A stretch of DNA of 5,205 nt from Ramlibacter sp. Lineage in GTDB: Bacteria > Pseudomonadota > Gammaproteobacteria > Burkholderiales > Burkholderiaceae_C. The stretch is taken from NCBI GenBank assembly GCA_026785815.1, contig JAJAZH010000304.1:1-5205 (forward strand). The letters run 5' to 3'. The notes under the pieces were generated by a model. That model was not told the origin of the DNA and searched no databases. It saw only the letters and a list, made by a program, of their open reading frames with translations. Both the position numbers and the translations under genes were made by a program. Every line of letters starts with the position of its first letter. Positions within the stretch are counted from its first letter, which is position 1. Below are positions 4,967 through 5,205 of this stretch, piece by piece.

Positions 4967-5050
4967 ATCCAGCGCCAGATCAGCACAAACCGGAGGGGCG
5001 GCGTATATTGATCCAGCGCCACCCCCGGTTCTGGCGGCAGCGCTGATCTG
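4967..5050. repeat. Direct and inverted repeats framing the PA2779 promoter region
   Basis: ATCCAGCGCCA occurs twice in the same orientation, at 4967-4977 and 5011-5021, exactly 44 bases apart and on either side of the TATATT at 5004. In addition CAGATCAGC (4976-4984) is perfectly complementary to GCTGATCTG (5042-5050), so the outer ends can pair. The second direct copy and the right arm lie in the expected 5' leader. The arrangement could be a double operator or leader RNA structure, or chance in GC-rich DNA. No regulator is encoded in the window. Confidence 0.45.
5004..5009 (+). promoter_or_regulatory. Candidate -10 of the PA2779-family gene
   Basis: TATATT matches TATAAT at five of six positions and is a rare AT-rich patch in this GC-rich gap. 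Transcription would begin near 5016, leaving a leader of about 60 bases before ATG 5077. No TTGACA-like -35 lies 16-18 bases upstream, so an activator may be needed, or another sigma factor or promoter is used. Confidence 0.45.
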
Positions 5051-5076
5051 CTTAACATCCAACTAGGAGCCTGAAG

Positions 5077-5205
5077 ATGATCTCGTTGAAGAAAAACACT
5101 TGCCGCGTCCTCGTCGTCGCCATGATGACCCTGTCGTTCCAGTCAGCGCAGGCCGGAATGATCGGCACCGAGCAAGCGACCGCCAACACCGCAGCGGCGA
5201 CCCAG
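5077..5205 (+). CDS. PA2779-family exported protein, N-terminal part (cut by window edge)
   Basis: Forty-three residues are visible before the edge. They start MISLKKNTCRVLVVAMMTLS and continue FQSAQAGMIGTEQATANTAA. There is a signal peptide with two lysines, a hydrophobic core at 11-21 and a likely cleavage after A-Q-A (26). The mature start GMIGTEQ is the feature I recognise: PA2779-family proteins begin their mature part with a (M)IGTE-like segment, followed by an Ala/Gln/Arg-rich helix and a C-terminal membrane segment, about 130 residues in all. Function is unknown. From family knowledge the gene is usually followed by a PA2778-type C39-like cysteine peptidase, which would lie just beyond this window. 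AGGAG at 5065-5069 is 7 bases before ATG. Confidence 0.75.
   Translation, partial: MISLKKNTCRVLVVAMMTLSFQSAQAGMIGTEQATANTAAATQ

Overview
The window is GC-rich, densely packed chromosomal DNA. It looks like a betaproteobacterium or a closely related group. That assignment is an inference from recalled family resemblance: an E. coli-type GshA, the 'second' type of IF-1 ending in an extended GRITFRHI tail, a PA2779-family secreted protein, and small proteins familiar from Burkholderiales/Rhodocyclales-like genomes. No search was run, so genus cannot be given. I see no mobile element, CRISPR array, phage gene, rRNA or tRNA.

Layout, left to right. Positions 1-2766 are all on the minus strand. Read in the direction of transcription this is gshA (2766-1216, glutathione synthesis), a 280-base gap, a conserved small unknown protein (935-672), infA (655-401, translation initiation factor IF-1) 16 bases further on, and an exported RcnB/CigR-like protein (303-1) that runs off the window edge. 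The small protein and infA look like one operon. A divergent 127-base gap separates gshA from a plus-strand run of three small genes: a 70-residue two-helix membrane protein (2894-3106), a 48-residue Lys/Pro-rich protein (3200-3346), and an HPF/RaiA-family ribosome-binding protein (3452-3832). The HPF-like gene converges on a minus-strand carboxylesterase/phospholipase-like alpha/beta hydrolase (4500-3829), and the two stop codons share one CTAG palindrome. Upstream of the hydrolase on the same strand is a 62-residue lipoprotein gene (4810-4622). A 266-base divergent gap with promoter-like sequence and repeats leads to the start of a PA2779-family exported protein (5077 to the window edge).

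The genes do not form one pathway. Two themes can be named: translation control (the IF-1 paralogue and the HPF-like protein) and redox or envelope housekeeping (GshA, RcnB-like, lipoprotein, two-helix membrane protein, PA2779). Nothing convincingly points to a new defence or mobile system. The items most worth a second look are the small conserved unknown genes and the repeat-framed promoter of the PA2779 gene.
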